From Halorubrum sp. F4 (lineage in GTDB: Archaea; Halobacteriota; Halobacteria; Halobacteriales; Haloferacaceae), in the NCBI RefSeq assembly GCF_027257195.1, contig NZ_JAPDFS010000001.1:1-64000 (forward strand): a DNA stretch of 64,000 nucleotides, in the 5' to 3' direction. Below, piece by piece: positions 32,329-40,561 of this stretch (within the stretch, counting starts at the first letter, position 1; each line of letters starts with the position of its first letter). A model generated the notes under the pieces. That model did no database searches. It worked only from the letters and a program-made list of their open reading frames with translations, and was not told the DNA's origin. The position numbers were made by a program, and so were the translations under genes.

Positions 32329-33303
32329 TCAGTTCATCGCGATGCCGTCCTCGGCCTCAAGCAGCTCGTGGTAGCGATTGCGGATGGTGACCTCGGAGAT
32401 GTTCGCGACCTCGCTCACCTCGCTCTGGGTCACCTTCTCGTTGGTGAGGAGGGCGGCGGCGTAGACGGCGGCGGCCGCGAGTCCGACCGGCGACTTCCCC
32501 GAGTGGATGCCCTGCGACTTCGCGGTGTCGAGGAGCCCTCGCGCGCGACGCTCCGACTCGTCCGAGAGGCCGAGGTCGGAGGCGAACCGCGGGACGTAGC
32601 TCTCCGGGTCCGCGGGCTGGATCTCCAACTTGAGCTCGCGGACGACGTAGCGGTACGTCCGGGCGATCTCGTCCTTGCCGACGCGCGAAACGCCCGCGAT
32701 CTCGTCGAGGCTCCGGGGCGTTCCGGCCTGTCTGGCGGCCGCGTACAGCGAGGCGGTCGAGACGCCCTCGATGGATCGGCCGGGGAGGAGGTCCTCGTCG
32801 AGCGCGCGGCGGTAGATGACCGAGGCGGTCTCGCGGACGTTGTCCGGGAGCCCGAGCGCCGAGGCCATCCGGTCGATCTCGCCGAGCGCCTGCTTCAGGT
32901 TCCGCTCCTTCGAGTCGCGCGTGCGGAACCGCTCGTTCCAGGTACGGAGTCGCTGCATCTTCTCGCGCTGTCGGCTCGAGAGCGACTTGCCGTAGGCGTC
33001 CTTGTCCTGCCAGCCGATGTTGGTCGACAGGCCCTTGTCGTGCATCATGTTCGTCGTGGGCGCGCCCACGCGGGACTTCTCGTCCTTCTCGCGCGAGTCG
33101 AACGCGCGCCACTCCGGCCCACGGTCGATCTCGTCCTCCTCGACGACGAGCCCGCAGTCCGCACACACCGTCTCGCCGTGCTCGGTGTCCGTCGCGAGCT
33201 GGCCGCCGCACTCGGGGCAGTGTAGCTCCTCGTCCGCCTCCGACTCGCTCTCCTGTTCGTCGTCCGCGTGCTCCGTCGTGTAGGTTCGAACGTTGTCGCT
33301 CAT
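32329..33303 (-). CDS. tfb: Transcription initiation factor TFB (second copy)
   Basis: A second archaeal TFIIB homologue, 324 residues. The zinc ribbon has Cys29, Cys32, Cys47 and Cys50; the linker, both cyclin repeats and the BRE-reading helix (SEVTIRNRYHELLEAED) are intact. It differs from the copy at 5499-6509 mainly in the first 28 residues, in the second cyclin repeat and at the C-terminus, the parts expected to change partner or promoter choice. The middle is nearly identical even at the DNA level. A minus-strand TATA (GGATTTATATG, 33389-33399) lies about 90 nt before the start codon, so this gene too has a leader of about 60 nt. Confidence 0.95.
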   Translation of the reverse strand: MSDNVRTYTTEHADDEQESESEADEELHCPECGGQLATDTEHGETVCADCGLVVEEDEIDRGPEWRAFDSREKDEKSRVGAPTTNMMHDKGLSTNIGWQDKDAYGKSLSSRQREKMQRLRTWNERFRTRDSKERNLKQALGEIDRMASALGLPDNVRETASVIYRRALDEDLLPGRSIEGVSTASLYAAARQAGTPRSLDEIAGVSRVGKDEIARTYRYVVRELKLEIQPADPESYVPRFASDLGLSDESERRARGLLDTAKSQGIHSGKSPVGLAAAAVYAAALLTNEKVTQSEVSEVANISEVTIRNRYHELLEAEDGIAMN

Positions 33304-33385
33304 TGTGTTTGATTCGGGTGGAGGGCACCGTGGGACCGAAAGATGGATCTACGTTTCTGGTTCCTCACCCCGAGGTAGGGCTTGG

Positions 33386-33400
33386 AAACATATAAATCCT
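33386..33400 (-). promoter_or_regulatory. Promoter of second TFB gene
   Basis: Minus-strand TATA GGATTTATATG (33389-33399). The distance to the start codon, about 90 nt, matches that of the first TFB gene, so both messages should carry leaders of similar length. Confidence 0.6.
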
Positions 33401-33519
33401 CGTCCCGATATCGGACCTGAAAAAACGACGTACTTGGCGGAATGATACGGTTGAGATCGGATTTTCCGACCGAATATCGATCCTGATCTTCCGTGAGCGC
33501 TCGTTCGGATTCGACGTAC

Positions 33520-33536
33520 GACACGGATATATATCG
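33520..33536. promoter_or_regulatory. Orphan TATA-like element
   Basis: GGATATATATCGG lies in an AT-rich patch 210 nt before the M24 peptidase gene, too far for that gene, which has its own TATA-like CGATTTACCC near 33716-33725. It could drive a short untranslated RNA through the adjoining C/T tract. The whole gap 33304-33745 holds this element, the TFB promoter and the pyrimidine tract, and no credible protein gene. Confidence 0.35.
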
Positions 33537-33550
33537 GTTTCGTACGACGA

Positions 33551-33617
33551 TCCCTTCTCTCGCTCCTCCTTCCACCTCCCTCTCCTGTCCCCTCCTTCCA
33601 CCTTCCTCTCGCCCCTT
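33551..33617. repeat. Polypyrimidine tract with 26-bp direct repeat
   Basis: About 67 bases that are almost only C and T on the plus strand. Within it the 20-mer CCTCCTTCCACCTCCCTCTC (33565-33584) recurs with one change at 33591-33610, a period of 26. Such tracts can adopt triplex (H-DNA) structure. Confidence 0.7.
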
Positions 33618-33745
33618 GATTCGGTCCTGGCGGTCGCCGATCCGCGTCCGAGTGGATCCCTACTTAGTTGGATTCTCACCCGAACGGATCCCCGTGGCCC
33701 GTTCGTGAGGGCAACCGATTTACCCGTTCGCCCGACACGGTCGTC

Positions 33746-34966
33746 ATGAACCGGACGCGGCTCGATCGCCTTCTCGGCGGGATCGACACCGACGGATATC
33801 TGCTCGACGCCTCACAGGACGACGCGAACCAGTTGTACCTCTCCGGCTTCACCGGACCCGACCCGTTCCTCACGCTGTACGCCGACGGCGAGGTACACCT
33901 GCTCGTCTCCGGGCTCGAGTACGGCCGTGCCCGATCGGAGGCCGCCGCCGACACGGTCGAGCGCCACGCCGACTACGACTACGAGTACGGCGGACACGAG
34001 GAGCGGTACGACATGTTCGCGCGGTTCGTCCGCGAGAAGGGCGTGGAGTCGGTCTCCGTGCCGCCACGTGGTCCCGTCGGGACGGTCGACGCGCTCCGCG
34101 AACGCGGGATCGACGTCGACGTCGACGGCGAGGACGTCCTCGGGGAGGTCCGGGCGGTCAAGACCGACGACGAGATCGAGGCGATCCGGGAGGCACAGCG
34201 CGCGAACGAGGCGGCGATGCGTGCCGCCGAGGCGTTGCTCGCCGAGGCCGAGATCGCCGGAGACGTGGACGCGTCCGCAGCCGTCACCGACGACGGCGAC
34301 GTCGATGCCGACGGTGACGCGGTCGAACCGACGCTCCTCTACGAGGGAGAACCGCTCACCAGCGAGCGGGTCGCCGAGGAGATCGAGGTCGCGCTGTTGC
34401 GACGCGGCTGCGCGCTCGACGAGACGATCGTCGCCGGCGGCGCGCAGGCGGCGGACCCGCACGACCGCGGATCCGGTCCGCTCCGCGCGAACGAGCCGAT
34501 AATCGTCGACGTGTTTCCCCGGTCGAAGGCGACGAAGTACCACGCCGACATGACTCGGACGTTCTGCGTCGGCGAACCCGACCCCGCGGCCCGCGAGTGG
34601 TACGACCTCACGGAGCGGGCGCTCGACGCCGCCCTCGAGGCGGTCGAGCCGGGGGCGACCGGCGAGGACGTCCACGCCGCCGCCTGCGAGGTGTACGAGG
34701 CGGCGGGCGAACCCACGTTCCGGACCGATCCCGAGACGGAGACGGGGTTCATCCACTCGACGGGCCACGGGATCGGCCTCGACGTCCACGAGTCGCCCCG
34801 GCTCGCGAGCGGCGCCGGCGAACTGGAACCCGGCCACGTCGTCACCGTCGAACCCGGTCTCTACGACCCCGACGTGGGAGGCGTCCGGCTGGAGGACCTC
34901 GTCGTCGTCACGGAGGACGGCCACGAGAACCTCACCGAGTATCCGCTCGAGTTCGTCGTCGACTGA
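33746..34966 (+). CDS. M24-family metallopeptidase (Xaa-Pro dipeptidase type)
   Basis: An aminopeptidase of 406 residues, of the creatinase/Xaa-Pro dipeptidase fold. Residues 1-140 are the creatinase-like N-domain; the C-terminal pita-bread domain supplies the five metal ligands: Asp in IVDVFPR, Asp in HADMTRTF, His in STGHGIGLDVH, Glu in VEPGLYDP, and Glu in RLEDLVVV. It likely removes residues before proline from short peptides in the cytoplasm. An acidic insertion (DVDADGDAVEP) near residue 190 is a haloarchaeal addition. The ATG at 33746 follows a TATA-like element by about 27 nt. Confidence 0.92.
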   Translation: MNRTRLDRLLGGIDTDGYLLDASQDDANQLYLSGFTGPDPFLTLYADGEVHLLVSGLEYGRARSEAAADTVERHADYDYEYGGHEERYDMFARFVREKGVESVSVPPRGPVGTVDALRERGIDVDVDGEDVLGEVRAVKTDDEIEAIREAQRANEAAMRAAEALLAEAEIAGDVDASAAVTDDGDVDADGDAVEPTLLYEGEPLTSERVAEEIEVALLRRGCALDETIVAGGAQAADPHDRGSGPLRANEPIIVDVFPRSKATKYHADMTRTFCVGEPDPAAREWYDLTERALDAALEAVEPGATGEDVHAAACEVYEAAGEPTFRTDPETETGFIHSTGHGIGLDVHESPRLASGAGELEPGHVVTVEPGLYDPDVGGVRLEDLVVVTEDGHENLTEYPLEFVVD

Positions 34967-35074
34967 CGGCGTACGCCGAGGACGGTCGGCAGGGCGAAGT
35001 CACGCCGCCGACGTCTGGTGCTTACGCCGCCGATCTCGGGAGTCTCGCCATCGAAGAATCACACCATCGAAGAG

Positions 35075-35845
35075 TCACGCCATGGGCGTGGGACCGGGAT
35101 CGGCCACGTCGTCCTCGTCGGACGCAGCCGTCCGGTCGCGCTCCTCACGGAGGCGCTCGAACGCCTCCGCGAGCACGCCGAGGATGGCGACGCTGAACGC
35201 CATCGAGATCCCGACGGTGACGAGCGTCGCCGCGGTCGACGACGGGCCGATCGCGAGCGCCAGCGCCGTCGACAGCACGCCGATCACGACGGTGAACGGG
35301 ACGGTCACGATCAGCATCAGCGCGAACAGTCGGAGCCAGCTTCCCCGGGTGAGCCGCCAGCTGTCGGCCATCGCGGCGACGAAGTTCTCGTCGTCGACGG
35401 CGACGAAGACGGCCATGAAGAGCAGGGCGACGTAGACGATGATACCCGGAATCACGAGCAGGAGGGTTCCGAGCATCATCAACACGCTGAGAACCACGCC
35501 GCCGACGAGGAGGTTCGCCACCACCCAGCCGATCCGACGAGTGACGAACTCGCGCGGGATGCGGTCGGTCTCGCCCGCGACGAAGGTCCGGATAGCGACG
35601 ACCGAGACGACCGGTAACACGAGGAAGGACGCGACCGTGAAGGCCACGAGAACCGGAAGCGGCGCGTCGATGACCGGCGCGAGCTGCCCGGTGAACTCGG
35701 GCGGGAGCGACGCGGCGACGGCGCTGTTGAACGCGACCTGCCAGGCAGTCCCGAGGACGACGGACGCGAGGACCAGGAGCAGGCCGTTCCGATTCGCGAC
35801 GCGGCCGATGCCGTTCGCTATCGTCGAACCGATCTGGAGGGACAT
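35075..35845 (-). CDS. Multi-pass membrane protein, unknown (DUF7847-like)
   Basis: A protein of 256 residues with about six hydrophobic helices spread through residues 25-240. The SWRLTRGSWLRLFALML segment, a soluble turn before a membrane helix, is typical of haloarchaeal glycerophosphoryl-diester-phosphodiesterase-membrane-like/DUF7847 proteins (name from memory); no catalytic residues are recognisable. Function unknown. The ATG at 35845 is preferred over one nine codons upstream because a minus-strand TATA-like AGTTTTAGGTG (35871-35881) lies about 28 nt before it. Its 3' end holds one copy of a 16-bp duplicated sequence (35050-35081). Confidence 0.75.
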   Translation of the reverse strand: MSLQIGSTIANGIGRVANRNGLLLVLASVVLGTAWQVAFNSAVAASLPPEFTGQLAPVIDAPLPVLVAFTVASFLVLPVVSVVAIRTFVAGETDRIPREFVTRRIGWVVANLLVGGVVLSVLMMLGTLLLVIPGIIVYVALLFMAVFVAVDDENFVAAMADSWRLTRGSWLRLFALMLIVTVPFTVVIGVLSTALALAIGPSSTAATLVTVGISMAFSVAILGVLAEAFERLREERDRTAASDEDDVADPGPTPMA

Positions 35846-35963
35846 GTGAGGGGCGGTTCGTCCGGTCGTCACCTAAAACTAGTGAAACGAGTCCCGGTCC
35901 TCCGTCGATCGGGCGACTCGCCGGGATCGGAACCCGCTTTTTCGCCCGGACGAAACGCCGACC

Positions 35964-37148
35964 GTGAACTGGCGGTACGCACAAACGGCGCTCGGACTCT
36001 GCACCCTCGCGTTCACCGCGACGATGGTCGCGCGGCTGGCCATCAGCCCGCTCGTCCCCGAGATCACCGAGGCCTTCGGCGTCACGAACGCGACGGTCGG
36101 GCTCGCGCTCTCTGGGATGTGGGTCGCGTACGCGCTCTCGCAGTTCCCCTCCGGGATCCTCGGCGACCGCTACGGCGAGCGGACCGTGATCCTCGTCGCC
36201 GTCGGCTCGACCGCGGTCGCATCGCTGCTCATCGCCGCCTCCCCGTCGACCCTCGCGTTCATGCTGTTCACTGTCGTTCTAGGGGCCGGTGCGGGCCTCC
36301 ACTACACCGTCGCGACCACCTTCCTGACCCGACAGTTCGACGACATCGGACGCGCGATCGGGGTCCACGTCGCCGGCGGTCCGATCGCCGGACTGGTCGC
36401 CCCGCCGGCGGCGGCGCTCGTCGGCGCGCGCTACGGCTGGCGGGCGGGGATCCTGCTCGGAACCGCCGTCGCGATCCCCGTGTTCACGCTGTTCGCCTGG
36501 AGGATCCGACCGACCGAGCCGCGTCGCCCCGACCAGCCGATCCGCGAGCGGTTCGCGCTCGGGCCGCTCGTCGAACTCCTCTCGCGGCCGTCGATCGGCT
36601 ATACGACCGGTCTGGCGACGCTCAACGCGTTCACCTGGCAGGCGACCGCCTCCTTTCTGCCCACGTTCCTCGAGGTCGGCGGCGGGCTCTCCGCTGCGCT
36701 GTCCGCGCTTCTGTTCTCGCTGTACTTCCTCGTCCACGGCGGGACCCAGCCCGTGACGGGGTCGCTCTCCGACCGGATCGGTCGGGACGAGACGGTGATC
36801 CTCACGATGGCGTCGGGCGTCGTCGGGTACGCGCTCCTCGTCGTCGCGACCCGCGACGGAACCGGGCTCGGGCCGGTCGTCCTCGGCGTCCTCCTCGTCG
36901 GGCTGGCGATGTCGTGGGGAGCTCCCCTCCAGTCGCGGTTCATGGATCTGCTCTCGGACGCGGAGCGCGGGGCCGGCTTCGGACTCGTGCGCACCGTCTA
37001 CATGGTGTTCGGCGCGTCCGGCAGCGTCGTCGTCGGGGCCGTCTCCGACGCGGCGGGATGGGCCGCCGCGTTCGGTCTGCTCGCGGCGGTGATGGCGGTC
37101 GGACTGCTCACGCTCTCGGCGAACCGCGCGCTCGGCCTGGGGTACTGA
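35964..37148 (+). CDS. MFS transporter
   Basis: A 12-helix major facilitator of 394 residues. The loop after helix 2 carries GILGDRYGER, the MFS motif A (G-x-x-x-D-R-x-G-x-R), and its second-half counterpart is GSLSDRIGRDE. PSGILGDRYG and the GPIAGLVAPPAAALVG segment resemble the oxalate/formate and drug-exporter branches, but the substrate is unknown. Translation begins at GTG 35964 with a TATA-like CGCTTTTTCG about 27 nt upstream. It is divergent from the membrane-protein gene before it. An 18-bp duplication (37139-37174) spans its stop codon. Confidence 0.88.
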   Translation: MNWRYAQTALGLCTLAFTATMVARLAISPLVPEITEAFGVTNATVGLALSGMWVAYALSQFPSGILGDRYGERTVILVAVGSTAVASLLIAASPSTLAFMLFTVVLGAGAGLHYTVATTFLTRQFDDIGRAIGVHVAGGPIAGLVAPPAAALVGARYGWRAGILLGTAVAIPVFTLFAWRIRPTEPRRPDQPIRERFALGPLVELLSRPSIGYTTGLATLNAFTWQATASFLPTFLEVGGGLSAALSALLFSLYFLVHGGTQPVTGSLSDRIGRDETVILTMASGVVGYALLVVATRDGTGLGPVVLGVLLVGLAMSWGAPLQSRFMDLLSDAERGAGFGLVRTVYMVFGASGSVVVGAVSDAAGWAAAFGLLAAVMAVGLLTLSANRALGLGY

Positions 37149-37174
37149 CTCTGACTGGGGTACAGACTCGGACT
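37139..37174. repeat. 18-bp duplication across MFS stop codon
   Basis: GGGGTACTGACTCTGACT (37139-37156) is followed directly by a copy with two changes (37157-37174). The stop codon lies in the first copy, so the duplication lengthens only the 3' flank. Confidence 0.75.
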
Positions 37175-37211
37175 GAGATTCTGAAAAACGCTGGTCGCGG
37201 AGCGGGAGCGA

Positions 37212-37448
37212 CTACAACCGGTCGTCCTCGAGACTGCCCGGGTCCTGTGCGGTGTCGAACATGTTGTTCTCCGCGCCGTCGAGCATCTCGTCGCGGGGGT
37301 CGTCGTCGACGACGCTGACGTTGTAGGCCTCGATCCCGGACGCGATCAGTTCCTCTGCGGCCTGTTCTTCGGTGACGAACTCGGAGTCCGCGAGTTGCTG
37401 GAAGTCGGCGTACACGTCGTCCGAGAGGTTCAGTTCGAAGGTCGGCAT
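37212..37448 (-). CDS. Small ribbon-helix-helix-like protein (DUF7120-like)
   Basis: A 78-residue protein. MPTFELNLSDDVYADFQQLA forms a strand then helix, and FVTEEQAAEELIASGIEAYN a second helix, the order of a ribbon-helix-helix (CopG-type) DNA-binding domain; the last 30 residues are acidic and probably disordered. It resembles the haloarchaeal family catalogued as DUF7120 (name from memory). It may be a repressor; the hairpin in its own upstream region is a candidate target. A minus-strand TATA AGTTTAAAAA (37471-37480) lies about 28 nt before the ATG. It is divergent from the cupin gene. Confidence 0.78.
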   Translation of the reverse strand: MPTFELNLSDDVYADFQQLADSEFVTEEQAAEELIASGIEAYNVSVVDDDPRDEMLDGAENNMFDTAQDPGSLEDDRL

Positions 37449-37486
37449 GACTCATCCTTTCGGCCGGACGTTTTTAAACTCCCGGA

Positions 37487-37511
37487 CCGCCCCCGCCGCT
37501 TGCGGGGGCGG
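37487..37511. promoter_or_regulatory. Perfect GC-rich hairpin between divergent promoters
   Basis: CCGCCCCCGC (37487-37496), a five-base loop, then GCGGGGGCGG (37502-37511). The stem is perfect over ten base pairs. It lies six bases from the minus-strand TATA at 37471-37480 and 17 bases before the plus-strand TATA-like GTATTACT (37529-37536), so a protein bound here would touch both promoters. A terminator is unlikely because no transcript ends there. Confidence 0.7.
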
Positions 37512-37559
37512 CTACGCCGACCCCCCGAGTATTACTGCGTCGCCATCGGACCTCCTCTC

Positions 37560-38042
37560 ATGACCGACGTCACCAAGGTCGCGGTCGAGGAACTCCCGGA
37601 CGCGCCGAACCCCACCCGCCACAAGAAGGAGGTCGACGAGGCGCTCGGCGTCACCGAGTTCGGATTCAACTACTACGTCGCCGATCCCGGCGAGCGGCTC
37701 CCGTGGGGAACCCACCGGCACCCGGACCACGAGGAACTGTTCTACGTCCTCGAGGGAACGCTCGAGGTCGAACTGGCTGACGACGTTCTCGTCGTGAACG
37801 CCGGGGAGGCGGTCTTCGTGCCGCCCGACACAACGAACCTGGCACGGGCGACCGGCGAGGAGCCGACCCGCGCCGTCGCCGTCGGCGCGCCAAAGGAGAC
37901 TGACGGGGCGATCATCGCGGAGGAGTGTCCCTCCTGCGGCGAGGAGAGCGACCGGAGCTACGAGGTCGACGGCGACGACTACGTCCTCACGTGTGCGGCC
38001 TGCGGGGAAGTCGTCGATCGGCTCACGCCCGGGCCGGCGTAG
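37560..38042 (+). CDS. Cupin-domain protein with C-terminal zinc ribbon
   Basis: A protein of 160 residues. Residues 30-115 form a cupin barrel: GERLPWGTHRHPDHEELFYVLEG is cupin motif 1, giving His and Glu ligands, and VNAGEAVFVPPDTTNLARA is motif 2, whose final His is replaced by Asn. Residues 125-155 carry CPSCGEES and CAACGEVV, a zinc ribbon. The family covers isomerases, oxygenases and sensors; the reaction here is unknown. The ribbon suggests a binding or sensing role. Start ATG 37560 lies about 27 nt after its TATA. Divergent from the small RHH-like gene. Confidence 0.85.
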   Translation: MTDVTKVAVEELPDAPNPTRHKKEVDEALGVTEFGFNYYVADPGERLPWGTHRHPDHEELFYVLEGTLEVELADDVLVVNAGEAVFVPPDTTNLARATGEEPTRAVAVGAPKETDGAIIAEECPSCGEESDRSYEVDGDDYVLTCAACGEVVDRLTPGPA

Positions 38043-38075
38043 TTCGCGTGCGCGCTGCGGCGGGATCGACGACCG

Positions 38076-38678
38076 TCACAGGTCCCGCCACGCGCCGAGG
38101 AACCGCTGGAGTGCGGTCAGGTGACCGACGGCGGCGAAGAGGGCGAGCAGCAGGCCGACGACGTTCACTCCGGCGAGGATCGGGTCGGGGTAGACCGCGG
38201 CGACGACGCCGACGATCCCCATCAGCGCGAGCCGGTCAGCGCGTCCGAGCAGCCCGCCGTACTCGCGACCGATCCCGACCGCCTGGATCTGCGTCCCCAT
38301 GTACGACGTCATCAGCACGCCGGTCACCGCGAGAAAGCCCAGCGCGTACGCGTCGATCCCGGCAGTGAAACCCGCGATGACGGCGATGTCGGCGTAGCGA
38401 TCGAGGACGTGGTCCAGGAGGTCGCCCCCGTCCGAGGCGATCTCCTGTTCGCGGGCGAGCGCGCCGTCGACGAGGTCGAGCCACCCGTTGAGCAACACGA
38501 GAAGCGATCCGAGCACGTAGAACGCGGGGTCCGCGACCGCGAACGCCCCGGCGGCGAGGAGGGCCGCACCGAACGCGAGCACACTCACCTGGTCGGGCGA
38601 GAGTCCGAGCCTGTCGGCGGCGCTCACCCACGGCCCGAGCAGGCGGTCGGCGACCGACCGGAACTGATCCAGCGTCAC
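38076..38678 (-). CDS. CDP-alcohol phosphatidyltransferase family protein
   Basis: A membrane enzyme of 200 residues that joins a CDP-activated lipid to an alcohol phosphate. The full family motif is present at residues 71-93: Asp71-Gly72, Ala75-Arg76, Gly85, Asp89, Asp93 (DG-x2-AR-x8-G-x3-D-x3-D). Several hydrophobic helices surround it. In archaea such enzymes make archaetidylinositol phosphate, archaetidylglycerol phosphate or archaetidylserine; which one is not evident. It lies 52 nt downstream of the adenylate-kinase-like gene and is the last gene of the hisC cluster. Confidence 0.88.
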   Translation of the reverse strand: MTLDQFRSVADRLLGPWVSAADRLGLSPDQVSVLAFGAALLAAGAFAVADPAFYVLGSLLVLLNGWLDLVDGALAREQEIASDGGDLLDHVLDRYADIAVIAGFTAGIDAYALGFLAVTGVLMTSYMGTQIQAVGIGREYGGLLGRADRLALMGIVGVVAAVYPDPILAGVNVVGLLLALFAAVGHLTALQRFLGAWRDL

Positions 38679-38730
38679 GCGAGGATCCCCTCCGAAGCCA
38701 TCGTTCGTCCGTCCGGAACTCCCGCTCGAC

Positions 38731-39291
38731 TCATAAACGATCTCCTACGTAGTCGGTGAAGTCGACCGTTCCGGCGCTCGGCTCGACGTTCCCCTCGATC
38801 GCCTCTCGGACCGCCTCGGCGACGGATTCTGGCGTTCGGTCCGTCGTGTCGACCTCGTAGACGTTCTCCATTCCGTGTGTCGAGACGGCCTCCGAGAGGA
38901 TCACGTCGAGCGCCTCCGACTCGGCGTTCTCCGCCGCGGTCGCGGCCGATTCTCCCCGCTCGCGGAGCCGCTTTTCGACCGTTTCGGGGTGACATCGGAG
39001 GACGACGACGCGGTCGACCGCGAAGTGGTGTGCGAGGTGCGAGTCGAGCACGCCGGTCCAGCCGCCGAGGTGATCGGCGACGGCGTCGAGGTCGGCCACG
39101 AGGGTGTCGCGGTCCGCGTCGCGCTCGGTCCAGAGGTCCTCATTTCCCTTGATCCGGTCGTTGAGATGGATCACGTCGTACTCACCTTCGAGCAGGGCGG
39201 TCGCCGTCGACTTGCCGGTTCCGGGCGTGCCGGTGACGGCGACGCGAGCGGGAACGTCCCCGTTCGACGGGTCGTGACGGTCCTCGGTCAC
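38731..39291 (-). CDS. Adenylate kinase-like NTPase (AK6/Fap7 type)
   Basis: A P-loop kinase of 186 residues. Walker A GTPGTGKST sits at residues 21-29, and the aspartate of DSHLAHHFAVDRVVVLRCHP follows in the place used by AK6. The AK6/Fap7 group combines weak adenylate kinase activity with a role in small-subunit ribosome assembly in eukaryotes; archaeal members are called putative adenylate kinases. The start is GTG 39291, set by the four-base GTGA overlap with the hisC stop codon; no ATG lies nearby. This implies translational coupling to hisC. Confidence 0.87.
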   Translation of the reverse strand: MTEDRHDPSNGDVPARVAVTGTPGTGKSTATALLEGEYDVIHLNDRIKGNEDLWTERDADRDTLVADLDAVADHLGGWTGVLDSHLAHHFAVDRVVVLRCHPETVEKRLRERGESAATAAENAESEALDVILSEAVSTHGMENVYEVDTTDRTPESVAEAVREAIEGNVEPSAGTVDFTDYVGDRL

Positions 39292-40382
39292 GCTTTGGCA
39301 CCGAGTTCGAGGTCCGCGAGCACACCGTTGAGCCGGTCGACGGCCTCCCTCGTGTCCTCGCGGGTTCCGGTGGATATCCGCACGCACTCCGGCAATCCGA
39401 AGGAGGTACAGTCCCTGATGATGACGCCCCGTTCCTGAGCGGCCTCGGCGACCGCGGTTCCGTCGCCGACCCGCGCGAGCACGAAGTTGCCCGCGGAGTC
39501 GAACGTCTCGGCGTCGAGCTCCCTCGCGATGTAATCGCGGGCCCATCGCGCTGTCTCGACGGACTCCTCGACGTGGTCCGGGTCATCGAGCGCGGCGAGT
39601 GCGGCCCGACACGCCAGCTCGCTCGCCGCGAACGGCGTGTTGACCCTGGCGTACGCCTCGCCCCACTCCTCGGGGACGACGCTATAGCCGATCCGAAGCC
39701 CGGCGAGACCGTACGCCTTCGAGAACGTCCGGAGGACGGCGACGTCGTCCCGGTCGTTCACGAGCGGGATCGCGCTGTCGACGTCGGCGAACTCCCCGTA
39801 GGCCTCGTCGACGACGACGAGCGTCTCCTCGGCGATCGCGTCCGCGATCGTCTCGACCTCCTCGAGGGGGATCACGGACCCGGAGGGATTGTGCGGCGAG
39901 GTGAGGTAGACGATCCGTTCGCCGCCGTACGCGCTCAGCACGCGTTCCGCGGTCTGAGCGAACCCGTCGTCGATCGAGAGGGGGTACGTCTCGACGCCGG
40001 CGTGGTGGTATCGCGCCGACATCGCGTAGTACGCGAAGCCGGGGTCGGGGACCAACACCCGGTCGTCCGGCTCCAGTGCGGCCCGCGAGAGGTAGTCGAT
40101 CGAGCCGTCGGCTCCCGGTGAGACCCACACCTGTTCGGTCGTCACGTCCCACTCCTCGGCGATCCGTTCGGTGAGGTCCGCGTGTGAGGACTTGGGGTAG
40201 ACGTTCACCCTGTCCGCGTGCTCGCGGATCGCCTCGACGGCCGCGGGGCTCGGCCCGTGGGGGTTCTCGTTCGAGGAGAGTTTGATCAGCTCCGAGCGGT
40301 CGATCCCGAGCTCGCGGGCGACCTCCTCGACGCCCCTGCCGGGCACGTACGGGGAGTGATCCGAGAGGTCCCGTGGTTGCAT
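39288..40382 (-). CDS. hisC: Histidinol-phosphate aminotransferase
   Basis: A PLP enzyme of 364 residues that converts imidazole-acetol phosphate and glutamate to histidinol phosphate, the seventh step of histidine synthesis. The PLP lysine is Lys222 in TFSKAYGLAGLRIGY. KLSSNENPHGPS near the start and YLTSPHNPSGSV are family signatures, and ECVRISTGTREDT near the end supplies the carboxylate-binding Arg. No other his gene is in the window, which is usual for haloarchaea, where his genes are scattered. A minus-strand TATA-like CACCCTTAAGGCC about 25 nt before the ATG starts the three-gene cluster. Confidence 0.93.
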   Translation of the reverse strand: MQPRDLSDHSPYVPGRGVEEVARELGIDRSELIKLSSNENPHGPSPAAVEAIREHADRVNVYPKSSHADLTERIAEEWDVTTEQVWVSPGADGSIDYLSRAALEPDDRVLVPDPGFAYYAMSARYHHAGVETYPLSIDDGFAQTAERVLSAYGGERIVYLTSPHNPSGSVIPLEEVETIADAIAEETLVVVDEAYGEFADVDSAIPLVNDRDDVAVLRTFSKAYGLAGLRIGYSVVPEEWGEAYARVNTPFAASELACRAALAALDDPDHVEESVETARWARDYIARELDAETFDSAGNFVLARVGDGTAVAEAAQERGVIIRDCTSFGLPECVRISTGTREDTREAVDRLNGVLADLELGAKA

Positions 40383-40561
40383 GCCCGTGGATCGGCGGCG
40401 GCCGGCCTTAAGGGTGACCGAACCGGCGTGTCGGGCTCGAGAGCGGTGAGGGTCGCCGTGCGGAGAGACGTTCGATTCACCGGAAACGTGGTGTGCGATC
40501 GGTCCGCACTCCGGATCTTATACGCCCGGACCTATCCCGGGGATCCCCGGATGTGCCCGGT

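Noticed and set aside
33300..33679. Small minus-strand genes in the TFB upstream gap
   Set aside because: The candidate frames cross the TATA region and the pyrimidine tract and give low-complexity, Arg/Ser-rich peptides without a start signal.
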